A DNA stretch of 64,000 bases from Modestobacter sp. VKM Ac-2984 (GTDB lineage: Bacteria; Actinomycetota; Actinomycetes; Mycobacteriales; Geodermatophilaceae): contig NZ_JAPVBJ010000010.1 in the NCBI RefSeq assembly GCF_026967985.1, forward strand, positions 62,001 to 126,000, in the 5' to 3' direction. A program made the translations under genes and the position numbers. The stretch's first letter is position 1; every line of letters begins with the position of its first letter. Below, in pieces: positions 27,334-34,137 of the stretch. The notes under the pieces are model-generated. The model had not been told where the DNA came from. It searched no databases and saw only the letters and a program-made list of their open reading frames with translations.

Positions 27334-28188
27334 TCAGCCGATCGGGAAACGGTCGGTGCCGAGGACGGCGAGCAAGGCCAGCTTCTCGGCGTCCTCGGTG
27401 CCCGGGGTCGCGGTGAAGACGAGCAGAGACTGCCCTTGGTCGGGGTCCAGCAAGGTCTGGCAGTGCAGGTCGAGTCGGCCCAGTTGCGGGTGCACGAACC
27501 GTTTGGCGTCGCTCCACCGCAGCCCGACCTCGTGCCGGTCCCAGAGCTCGGCGAACTCGGCGCTGTCCCGCCGCAACGTGGCGACCACCTGCGCCGCCCG
27601 CGAGTCCGCGCCGTCCCGGGCCGCTGCCGCGCGGAGCTGGGAGACCTGCACCCGGCCGTTGAGCTCGTGGTCGTCGAGCAGGTACCGCGCGCGCTCACCG
27701 TGGTCGGTGAACCACCGGTAGGTCGCACTGCGCGCCAGGCCGGCGTGCTGCGTCTGCTCACCGAGCAGGGCGACGGCCGCCGGGGTCTGCAGCAGCGTCT
27801 CGCCGGCCGGCCCGATCACCTGGGCAGGGGTGTCAGCGAGGCGGTCGAGCACCCGCAGCAGAGCCGGGCCCACGTGCTGGCCGCGCAGCTCCCGGCACGC
27901 CGGCCGGTGCCCGCAGAGCAGGAACAGGTGGTCGCGCTCGGCCAGTGTCAGCCGCAGGCCACGGGCCAGCGCGGCGGCCATCTGCGCCGAGGGCTGCGGG
28001 CCGTCGCCGCGCTCGAGGCGGGCAACGTAGTCCACCGACATCGCGCACAGCTCGGCGACGTCCTCGCGCCGGAGCCCCGGGGTGCGCCGGCGCACCCTTG
28101 GGACCAGCCCGACGTCCTCCGGGCTCAGTGCTTCCCTGCGCGCGCGCAGGAAGTCACCGAGCGCTGCCCGGTCCACCGACCGCCCCAT
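27334..28188 (-). CDS. XRE/MmyB-type transcriptional regulator
   Basis: A 284-residue regulator. The N-terminal HTH is LGDFLRARREALSPEDVGL, TPGLRREDVAELCAMSVDYVARLERGDGPQPS, as in the MmyB-type XRE regulators, followed by the PAS-like MmyB ligand domain with the usual YRWFTDHGERARYLL and HPQLGRLDLHCQTLLDPDQGQSLLVFTA segments. Such regulators are typically divergent from an SDR gene, exactly as here, and control it in response to a small or fatty-acid-like ligand. ATG start at 28188. Confidence 0.88.
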   Translation of the reverse strand: MGRSVDRAALGDFLRARREALSPEDVGLVPRVRRRTPGLRREDVAELCAMSVDYVARLERGDGPQPSAQMAAALARGLRLTLAERDHLFLLCGHRPACRELRGQHVGPALLRVLDRLADTPAQVIGPAGETLLQTPAAVALLGEQTQHAGLARSATYRWFTDHGERARYLLDDHELNGRVQVSQLRAAAARDGADSRAAQVVATLRRDSAEFAELWDRHEVGLRWSDAKRFVHPQLGRLDLHCQTLLDPDQGQSLLVFTATPGTEDAEKLALLAVLGTDRFPIG

Positions 28189-28232
28189 GGTCCTCCTGTC
28201 GTCGCCCCCATCGTCGCGGCCGGCAGCGTCCT

Positions 28233-28259
28233 CAGCCACTGACTGCTGATCAGTGGCTG
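28233..28259. promoter_or_regulatory. 10-base perfect inverted repeat, candidate operator of the regulator/SDR pair
   Basis: CAGCCACTGA (28233-28242) and TCAGTGGCTG (28250-28259) are perfect inverted repeats with a 7-base spacer, centred in the divergent gap between the MmyB-type regulator (start 28188) and the SDR (start 28330). A dimeric HTH regulator binding here could control both promoters. Confidence 0.55.
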
Positions 28260-28329
28260 GGCGTGTCCTTTCTGCTGCGCCCGCGCTGCCGTGCACTGAT
28301 GCCGTCGGCACGATCGAGGAGGAGTTCAG

Positions 28330-29196
28330 ATGAGCGAGTGGACGGCGGCAGACCTGCCGGACTCGACCGGGCGCACGGTGCTGGTCACCGGCGCGGGCCG
28401 GGGCATCGGCTGGGTGACCGCGCGGGAGCTGGGCCGGGCCGGCGCCCGGGTGGTGCTGGGGGTCCGCGACCCGGACAGGGCCCGGGCCGCGGTCGCCGGG
28501 CTGGCCGGCGAGTTCGACGTCCGCCGGTTGGACGTGTCGGACCTGTCGTCGGTCCGGGAGTTCGCCGCGGCGTGGACCGGGCCGCTGGACGTGCTGGTGA
28601 ACAACGCCGGGGTCATGGACACCCCTGCCGCGCGGACGGCGGACGGCCTCGAGCGGCAGACCGCGACCAACTACACCGGCCCCTTCGTGCTGACGAACCT
28701 GCTGCTGCCGCACGTCACCGGTCGGGTGGTCAGCGTGACCAGCCAGCTGCACCGTCTGGGGAAGGTGGACGTCGCCGACCTGGACTGGAGGACGCGGACC
28801 TACCGACCGATGCAGGCCTACCGGGACTCCAAGCTCGCCCAGGTCCTCTTCTCCCTGGAGCTGCAGCGCCGCTTCACCGCGATCAGCAGCCCGGTCCGCT
28901 CGGTGCTGGCCCACCCGGGCATCGCCCACACCGGCCTGGTCGACCACTCCAGCCAGAAGCTCGTCTTGCGCCTGGGAGGCCCGCTGCTCAACGACGTCGA
29001 GCACGGCGCCCTGCCGACGCTGTTCGCCGCGACCCAGGACGTGCGGGGCAACGCCTACGTCGGGCCCGACGGCCTCGGCAGCGTCAAGGGCCACCCGACG
29101 GTGCGCCGCCAGGCGCGGAAGGGGCTGGACGAGGAGACCGCCCGCGCCCTGTGGGCGGCCACCGAGGCCCTGACCGGTGTCCGGGCCGAGTTCTAG
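28330..29196 (+). CDS. Short-chain dehydrogenase/reductase
   Basis: A 288-residue classical/retinol-dehydrogenase-like SDR with TGAGRGIG (cofactor loop), DVLVNNAGVMD, the SVTSQLHR active-site Ser region and a YRDSK active-site Tyr/Lys pair. Many actinobacterial genomes pair this SDR with an MmyB-type regulator. ATG start with AGGAGGAG just upstream. Ends 80 bases before the truncated oxidoreductase copy. Confidence 0.9.
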   Translation: MSEWTAADLPDSTGRTVLVTGAGRGIGWVTARELGRAGARVVLGVRDPDRARAAVAGLAGEFDVRRLDVSDLSSVREFAAAWTGPLDVLVNNAGVMDTPAARTADGLERQTATNYTGPFVLTNLLLPHVTGRVVSVTSQLHRLGKVDVADLDWRTRTYRPMQAYRDSKLAQVLFSLELQRRFTAISSPVRSVLAHPGIAHTGLVDHSSQKLVLRLGGPLLNDVEHGALPTLFAATQDVRGNAYVGPDGLGSVKGHPTVRRQARKGLDEETARALWAATEALTGVRAEF

Positions 29197-29277
29197 GTGT
29201 GCTGACCGGGCAGGTCGGTCGCAAGCACTGCCGACCTCGGCACTGCGGACCTCTGGGCCGCGCCTAGCCTCACCTGC

Positions 29278-29414
29278 ATGCGATCAGTGCAGATCACCCG
29301 TTTCGGCGGCCCCGAGGTCATGGACATCGTCGAACTGCCCGATCCCACCCCTGGAGACGGCGAGCAGCTCTTCGACATCTCCTCCTCCGGCGTCAACTTC
29401 GCCGACACCCACCA
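29278..29414. repeat. Left copy of a 137-base segment flanking the cassette
   Basis: The 137 bases from the ATG are collinear, with no gaps, with 33129-33265. I count 14 mismatches (about 90% identity); the first 24 bases around CATGCGATCAGTGCAG are identical. About 25 bases upstream of each ATG are also similar. Homology stops sharply at 29414 on the left copy. Confidence 0.9.
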
Positions 29415-29433
29415 CCCGGCGTCGGCCAACTAA
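29278..29433 (+). pseudogene. Truncated 5' end of a quinone oxidoreductase gene
   Basis: A 51-codon ORF (MRSVQITRFGGPEVMDIVEL onward) that matches the start of the intact oxidoreductase at 33129. After NFADTHH the homology ends and the frame closes at TAA (29431-29433). It has lost the catalytic and cofactor-binding parts, so it is a remnant rather than a working gene. It marks the left end of the inserted cassette and may be the old chromosomal copy, cut when the insert arrived with its own version of the gene start. Confidence 0.85.
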
Positions 29434-29562
29434 TCTGTCCGCAGAAGTTGGTCTGCGACGTCCTGCCGGCCAGGGGCTCGACGTGACGACCAGCCGCCTT
29501 CCTGCCAATCTGTCCCTTTGCTGGCATCCTCAAGGGCAGTCACGAATGGGGGGCAGACACTG

Positions 29563-30033
29563 GTGCGTCACGAGGATGACCCAGCGGAGTACGCCCGCCG
29601 TATTGAAGCAAAACTGTCCCCCGATCACATTCGCGCGACGCTTGCCTTCTCTGGCCTATACCAACTCACGCACGAGCAGATCAAGCGCACTGTGCTCGAT
29701 GACGTGAAGAGCTTCTTTGGCTACAGCCCATTGCGCGACGGTATGTGGCTCCTCGGCGAGTCCGGTAAACGGGACTACGATGCGTCAGTCCTGTCGCGAG
29801 CACCCAAGCGCCCCTTCCAAGCTTCCCTGCTCTGGCTCGAGGACATGGAAGCGATCACCACCGAGCAGAGGAAGAGGCTCGATGCGATATATGCGCATCG
29901 ACACGACCTCACGCATGAGCTCGTCAGGTACCTCGTGGACGTCGACACTGAACCGGACGTCGATCTGTTCCAGGAAGCGCTGGAGATCCTCCTGTCGATC
30001 CACCAATCTGGATTCAGGTGGAGAAGGACATAG
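29563..30033 (+). CDS. HEPN-like protein with RxxxxH motif (likely frameshifted at its end)
   Basis: A 156-residue, mostly helical protein with no family I can name with certainty. Near the C-terminus it carries AHRHDLTHEL: Arg113, four residues, His118, the RxxxxH pattern of HEPN ribonucleases, inside a helix followed by LVRYLVD. Preceding segments are SPDHIRATLAFSGLYQLTHEQI and a long variable middle. GTG at 29563 is preferred because GGGGGG lies about 10 bases upstream; TTG at 29518 is possible. The frame stops at 30033 inside what looks like a longer protein (see the next entry). First gene of the lower-GC cassette. Confidence 0.6.
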   Translation: MRHEDDPAEYARRIEAKLSPDHIRATLAFSGLYQLTHEQIKRTVLDDVKSFFGYSPLRDGMWLLGESGKRDYDASVLSRAPKRPFQASLLWLEDMEAITTEQRKRLDAIYAHRHDLTHELVRYLVDVDTEPDVDLFQEALEILLSIHQSGFRWRRT

Positions 30034-30146
30034 GCAGCTTCGACGAACACGGCGACGTCCCGATCGAGGACGTGGCCCCCCTTTCCATCGCCTTCCTGCA
30101 CACGTGCATCGACGCTTACGTCGCTGGGTTTCCCGACCACAGCTGA
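30018..30146 (+). CDS. 42-codon ORF, probable shifted C-terminus of the HEPN-like gene
   Basis: In the frame one base behind the HEPN-like gene, the sequence continues WIQVEKDIGSFDEHG and ends CIDAYVAGFPDHS with a proper stop at 30146. Joining the two by a single-base change near 30008 gives LLSIHQSWIQVEKDIG, a smooth helical run, so I read this as the original C-terminus separated by an indel (or sequencing error, or programmed shift). A GTG at 30018 could also make it a separate 42-residue protein. Confidence 0.45.
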   Translation: MEKDIGSFDEHGDVPIEDVAPLSIAFLHTCIDAYVAGFPDHS

Positions 30147-30189
30147 CGAGCAACTGGCGACGAGTCCTGCGCGTCGACAGACTGGATGC

Positions 30190-31413
30190 ATGAACACAGT
30201 GGGTGATTCGCGCCTCCGACAGCGGTTGGTCGGCCTGCGGGATGAGGTAGCCGAATCGGCGCCAGCGTTCACGCTCGCCGCCGACTCGGTCGCCGACGCC
30301 CTTCTCAACTACCTGGACGTTGTTTACGACGGCGAGCCCAGTCCCGCGGAAAGCTTTCCTACCATCTTCAGTCAAGGGTGCAACGACCTTCTTGATCTGT
30401 TGGCTGCGGCCATCGCCGGTCATGGCCGTCCAGCGATGCGGGCCGCGCGCGCGGTGTTCGAGTCGGCGATCGCCTTCCTCGACGTCACCACGGACGGCAG
30501 CGCGGACAAGCGATACATGGACCATCTGTGGGTCACGGCCTATCTGGAGTCCGGCCTGTCACTCGGTGAAGACTTGCTAACGCCGGAAGAGCGGGCCGCT
30601 GAGGAGGATCGTCGCCGGTGCTACCGGGCAAGCGCCGAAGAGACGTACGCGGAGCTGGTGTCGGATGAGGGCTACGGCAGACGTTTCGTCAACGGGTGGG
30701 CCCGAGGCGACCTCGCAGGCCGGGCCCGCGCGCACGGTCACGAGCATCTGTACGCGCCGTACAAGGTGGCATCTGGCGTCATCCACGCCGGTGCCGGTGG
30801 CGGGTACGGCACCGAAAACCTGATCGGTGGCCGACAGATCGTTCGGACCGGACCAGCGTTGGCGATCTGCCCTCTGGCCGCGATCTATGGGCTCAGGAGT
30901 TTCCGCCTCATGGTTCCTGCCCGAGAGCAGGATGCTGGTCATCCGTTGACGATCCTGCTGGTCGAAGCTCTGGATGACTTGGAGGAGGCGTGGCCAGCCT
31001 ACCGCCGGGCCATGATGGATCTGGATGCACGCACGTGGCCTACCGATCCGCCCGAGCAAGGTCTGATTGCCGTGGCTCACGTATCGGTTGACGGATCCGT
31101 AGCCTGGTACGTCGCGAACCAGCGAAGCAAGCACCTTGCCCTCACGAGCGCCCCCGCCCGACTCCCAGTGGGCTTCGACCTCCTCGTACGAGCCACCAAA
31201 GAGGCCGACAGTCCTCTTGGAGCCTCCGCATTCTTCATGATCGATGGATTGTTAGCGACCGTGCCCGCTGAGCCGACTTGGACAGAGCTCGAAGAGCTGT
31301 CGCCAGGCGCGATCATGATGCGCGTCGAACTTCCTGGCGACCGCCCTGGAGAAGGGCCACCTAAGAGCAGGGCGGGGTCTCATGAGCATCTACGCGAAGA
31401 CGGCCATGACTGA
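30190..31413 (+). CDS. DUF5677-like protein of unknown function
   Basis: A 407-residue soluble protein. Residues about 60-260 resemble DUF5677 as I know it: a helix with RAARAVFESAIAFLDVT, a DKRYMDHLWVTAYLESG segment, and later LYAPYKVASGVIHAGAGG, where the spaced R..E and conserved H recall HEPN-related helical folds. The remaining C-terminal part (about 290-400) is a mixed alpha/beta region I do not recognise, and the extreme C-terminus is charged. ATG start 43 bases after the shifted HEPN tail, same strand, so the two were probably one transcript. Composition is that of the cassette. Confidence 0.6.
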   Translation: MNTVGDSRLRQRLVGLRDEVAESAPAFTLAADSVADALLNYLDVVYDGEPSPAESFPTIFSQGCNDLLDLLAAAIAGHGRPAMRAARAVFESAIAFLDVTTDGSADKRYMDHLWVTAYLESGLSLGEDLLTPEERAAEEDRRRCYRASAEETYAELVSDEGYGRRFVNGWARGDLAGRARAHGHEHLYAPYKVASGVIHAGAGGGYGTENLIGGRQIVRTGPALAICPLAAIYGLRSFRLMVPAREQDAGHPLTILLVEALDDLEEAWPAYRRAMMDLDARTWPTDPPEQGLIAVAHVSVDGSVAWYVANQRSKHLALTSAPARLPVGFDLLVRATKEADSPLGASAFFMIDGLLATVPAEPTWTELEELSPGAIMMRVELPGDRPGEGPPKSRAGSHEHLREDGHD

Positions 31414-31501
31414 ACTCGTGCTGGGCGGCTTGATCGACTCTCTGATCGACACTTCCCTCGGAGCCCTACGTCCGACCAGCGAGGAGTGTCGCAGGGCCTG
31501 A
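31382..31501 (+). CDS. Possible 39-residue small protein
   Basis: ATG at 31382 opens a 40-codon frame overlapping the end of the DUF5677-like gene by 32 bases. The product would begin MSIYAKTAMTELVLGGLIDS and be mildly amphipathic. There is no clear ribosome-binding site and no known relative; it may be a leftover. It meets the convergent small gene head-to-tail 3 bases later. Confidence 0.25.
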   Translation: MSIYAKTAMTELVLGGLIDSLIDTSLGALRPTSEECRRA

Positions 31502-31504
31502 GGA

Positions 31505-31867
31505 CTATTCGTTGGCCGGTGACGGCTGTGGCAGCTCCCAGACCCGCTGGAAGTCCTCGGCGACGAGCGGCCAGATCCGCTGACGCCCCGTCTCGATCGA
31601 GTCGAGTTCGTCGGCCAGGGCACCGAGGACGACAAAGTCGTGCGGAATCACCCTGCCGGCCCGGTCTCGCCGGCCTCCCGGGTCCGGAAAGCGCAGCGCC
31701 ACCATCTCGGGCTGCGCCTCGGTCGCAGTCACACGACGGCATGCCTCCGGCGAGTCTTCAAGACCGGAGAAGGCGGCGTCGTAAAGCACCAGCGGATCCC
31801 CGGAGGCGTCATTCCGGAGGAACCGAAAACCCCACGCACGGCCGCGCGTGGCCCAGATCAGGCTCAA
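31505..31867 (-). CDS. Small hypothetical protein, partner of the cassette GTPase
   Basis: A 120-residue protein of no family known to me. It begins LIWATRGRAWGFRFLR and has LVLYDAAFSGLE, then VVLGALADELDSIETGRQRIWPLVAEDFQRVWELP: an N-terminal beta region followed by helices. Its start is 4 bases inside the end of the GTPase gene (ATGA), so the two are co-translated and probably interact. Small adaptors of this kind are common beside TRAFAC GTPases in conflict systems; that role is inferred. Confidence 0.6.
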   Translation of the reverse strand: MSLIWATRGRAWGFRFLRNDASGDPLVLYDAAFSGLEDSPEACRRVTATEAQPEMVALRFPDPGGRRDRAGRVIPHDFVVLGALADELDSIETGRQRIWPLVAEDFQRVWELPQPSPANE

Positions 31868-33012
31868 CGGAGACTCCTGAGCAGGATCCGCTCCTTTTCG
31901 CCCCGGTCGAGGTCCATCCCGAAGCGGGTCAGCGTGGCTCGCAGGTGGTCCTGCTTGGCCAGCGCCTCTGAGTTGACCTCCTTGAGTTTGTCCCCAGTCA
32001 ACCCGGCCGCTTCGGCCAAGCTGGGTCCGACGATGTTCAGCACGAGCCCCACGACCCCGAGGAACTTGCTCTTGGTCCCGACCAACGCAGCAGCCAGGGG
32101 GCCAGCGCCGCGCAGCAGCATCTCGACCACCTTCCCCTGAAGCTCCTTGGTCTGGGCCCAGTGAATGTGGCGCTCGAAGGGCAGCATGGCGGCCAGGGGC
32201 AGGACCATGTCGACACCGATCCGCTCGCTGACCTCGATCCTTTCTGCGCCGAACTTCGCTGACGAGAGCAGCACGAAGTCCTCGCCGACGGACAGCGCGT
32301 CCTTGGCCTCCACCAGTCCGGCGAGCTCCTGGCGCAGTGCATCAAGGTCATCGGTTGCCTTCTCGATGACGAGATCTCTGAACGCGAACACGTCTAGGTC
32401 TGGCAACAGATCGGATTTCGACAGCCCCAGCACCCAGATACGCGGGAACTCTATGAGCGGCTTCCCGTCCTCGAGCAGGTCGTCCCTGAGGGACAGCAAC
32501 CCGTTGAGGAAGTTGGCGAACAGCGACTTCAGGTATCGCTCCTCCTGCCCGGCGTTCTCCACCAACCGCTGAGCGTCCACCAGCAAGAGTGCGACATCCG
32601 AGCCCAACAGGGACTTGAAAGTGTCGACTCGGCGCTGTGCCTCCTCGGGCCCGCTCACGTCTTGCTCGAACCACTCCCCCGGGTAGTCGTGCCAGACAAG
32701 GCGCAGGGCGTCGAACGGCTTGTCCTTCATCGCCTTAGTGCCGGACCCGTCCTTCAGCTTGATCGAGAAGGAGTAGGACGTCCCGGTGAAGCGGTTGGGA
32801 GCGGGCAACTGCGCTGAGTTTTTCATGCCGAGGTAGTTCCGGTGCAGCCGAGCGCCTTGGCCGATGTCGTCGGCCACGACGTGGAAGAGACTCTGCTTCC
32901 GGTACTGGGGCTCTTGGGTCGCTCCGTAGAACGAGGAGATCAGGACCGTCTTGCCGCTGCCGCCCTCACCGAACACCGCAATGTGCTGCTCCAGCGCTCT
33001 GCTCACGTCCAT
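31864..33012 (-). CDS. TRAFAC-type P-loop GTPase
   Basis: A 382-residue GTPase. G1 is GEGGSGKT (residues 15-22), G3 is HDYPGEW with Asp109 and Gly112, and G4 is SKSD (198-201); a SSAKFG segment fits G5. This DYPGEW form is typical of the TRAFAC-clade GTPases found in bacterial conflict loci (such as the double-GTPase group), rather than translation factors or Era. A hydrophobic stretch at about 305-342 (LAAALVG, FLGVVGLVLNIVG) could touch the membrane. First gene of a two-gene operon facing the HEPN/DUF5677 genes. ATG start at 33012. Confidence 0.8.
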   Translation of the reverse strand: MDVSRALEQHIAVFGEGGSGKTVLISSFYGATQEPQYRKQSLFHVVADDIGQGARLHRNYLGMKNSAQLPAPNRFTGTSYSFSIKLKDGSGTKAMKDKPFDALRLVWHDYPGEWFEQDVSGPEEAQRRVDTFKSLLGSDVALLLVDAQRLVENAGQEERYLKSLFANFLNGLLSLRDDLLEDGKPLIEFPRIWVLGLSKSDLLPDLDVFAFRDLVIEKATDDLDALRQELAGLVEAKDALSVGEDFVLLSSAKFGAERIEVSERIGVDMVLPLAAMLPFERHIHWAQTKELQGKVVEMLLRGAGPLAAALVGTKSKFLGVVGLVLNIVGPSLAEAAGLTGDKLKEVNSEALAKQDHLRATLTRFGMDLDRGEKERILLRSLR

Positions 33013-33018
33013 GCGCGG

Positions 33019-33046
33019 AGCGTAGACACCATCGTCGTCGGGTCAC
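33019..33046 (-). promoter_or_regulatory. Candidate promoter of the GTPase operon (leaderless)
   Basis: On the minus strand GTGACC (33046-33041) and TACGCT (33024-33019) are separated by 16 bases and match weak -35 and good -10 boxes. The -10 box ends 6 bases before the GTPase ATG, so the transcript would be nearly leaderless, a common actinobacterial arrangement. Confidence 0.35.
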
Positions 33047-33128
33047 CGTCCACAGGCCCGCCGCATGTCCCAAGCAGGCGCCCCTCCCATGCCACCACCC
33101 GCATAGCCGCCTCTCTAACCTCCCTTTC

Positions 33129-33265
33129 ATGCGATCAGTGCAGATCACCCGCTTCGGCGGCCCCGACGTCATGGACATCGTCGACCTGCCCGACCCCACC
33201 CCTGGGGACGGCGAGCAGCTGTTCAACATCAGCTCGGCGGGGGTGAACTTCGCCGACACCCACCA
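33129..33265. repeat. Right copy of the 137-base segment flanking the cassette
   Basis: Gap-free match to 29278-29414 with 14 mismatches, mostly at third codon positions. This copy forms the start of the intact oxidoreductase gene. The divergence excludes a recent duplication at this site and fits a segment brought from a related strain or species. Confidence 0.9.
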
Positions 33266-34100
33266 GACCGAGGACAGCTACCTCGCCAAGCAGGAGCTGC
33301 CGCTGATCCCGGGGGCCGAGTTCGTCGGCACCCCGGCCGGTGGCGGCCAGCGCGTGGTGGGCTTGCTGCCCGGCGGCGGCTACGCGCAGCAGGTCGCCGC
33401 GCACCCGCGGCTGACCTGGCCGGTGCCGGACGGGGTGACCGACGAGCAGGCGCTGGCCGTCGTCCTGCAGGGCGCCACCGCCTGGCACCTGCTGCGCACC
33501 TCCGCGCACCTGGCCGAGGGCGAGTCCGTCGTCGTCATCGCCGGCGCCGGCGGGGTCGGCACCCTGGCGATCCAGCTGGCCAAGCGCTGGGGCGCCGGCC
33601 GGGTGATCGCCACCGCCTCCAGCCCGGAGAAGCGGGAGCTCGCCGCGTCCCTCGGCGCCGACGCCACCGTCGACCCGGCGCTGGCGAACGACGACCCGAA
33701 GGCCTTCACCGCCGCCCTCCGCGAGGCCAACGGCGGCAGACGAGTCGACATCGTGCTGGAGATGACCGGCGGCAACGTGTTCGACGGGTCGCTGTCGGCG
33801 CTGGCGCCCTTCGGCCGGCTGGTCGCCTACGGCATGGCCGGGCGCGAGGCCCCCGCCACGGTCGCCGTCCCCGCGCTGATGGGCACCAGCCGGGCGGTCA
33901 TCGGGTTCTGGCTGGCGCACTGCATGACCCGGCCGGAGATGATGGACGCCGCGATGACCGACCTGCTGGCGATGGTCGCCGACGGCAGCCTGAAGCCCGT
34001 CTCCGGCGGCCGCTACCCGCTGACCGCCGTCCGCGAGGCCCACCAGGACCTCCTCGCCCGCCGCACCACCGGCAAGCTCGTCCTCGACCCGAACCGCTGA
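33129..34100 (+). CDS. Quinone oxidoreductase-like zinc-free alcohol dehydrogenase (MDR)
   Basis: A 323-residue medium-chain dehydrogenase/reductase of the quinone-oxidoreductase (zeta-crystallin-like) type. Seen: SSAGVNFADTHQ, PGAEFVGTPAGG, AVVLQGATAWHLL, the NADPH loop IAGAGGVGTLAIQLAK, then DIVLEMTGGNVF and a C-terminal GRYPLTAVREAHQDLL. Zinc-binding residues of true alcohol dehydrogenases are absent. The first 45 codons are the right copy of the flanking repeat, so the gene start came with, or was restored by, the cassette. It ends next to a strong terminator. Confidence 0.9.
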   Translation: MRSVQITRFGGPDVMDIVDLPDPTPGDGEQLFNISSAGVNFADTHQTEDSYLAKQELPLIPGAEFVGTPAGGGQRVVGLLPGGGYAQQVAAHPRLTWPVPDGVTDEQALAVVLQGATAWHLLRTSAHLAEGESVVVIAGAGGVGTLAIQLAKRWGAGRVIATASSPEKRELAASLGADATVDPALANDDPKAFTAALREANGGRRVDIVLEMTGGNVFDGSLSALAPFGRLVAYGMAGREAPATVAVPALMGTSRAVIGFWLAHCMTRPEMMDAAMTDLLAMVADGSLKPVSGGRYPLTAVREAHQDLLARRTTGKLVLDPNR

Positions 34101-34105
34101 GCACC

Positions 34106-34137
34106 GGTCCCTCCCCGGGCGCACCCGGGGAGGGACC
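34106..34137. terminator. Strong bidirectional terminator hairpin
   Basis: GGTCCCTCCCCGGG (34106-34119) and CCCGGGGAGGGACC (34124-34137) form a perfect 14-base stem with the 4-base loop CGCA. It sits exactly between the convergent oxidoreductase and VWA genes and touches the VWA stop codon, so it can end both transcripts. Confidence 0.85.

Larger units (their letters stand above)
29415..33128. mobile_element. Acquired cassette of about 3.7 kb with candidate conflict genes
   Basis: By eye this stretch is clearly less GC-rich than its flanks and uses more A/T at third positions (for example GATGCGATATATGCGCAT near 29881), and it is bounded by two diverged copies of one gene start. It holds a HEPN-like protein, a DUF5677-like protein, a short ORF, and a convergent GTPase operon. 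No integrase, transposase or exact target duplication is visible, so the entry route is unclear; homologous recombination with a foreign segment carrying the gene start is possible. Confidence 0.65.

Noticed and set aside
33019-33128. Attachment site for an integrase at the cassette's right end
   Set aside because: No integrase in the window, no tRNA gene, and the only repeat is the diverged gene start, which is too long and too divergent for a usual att site.
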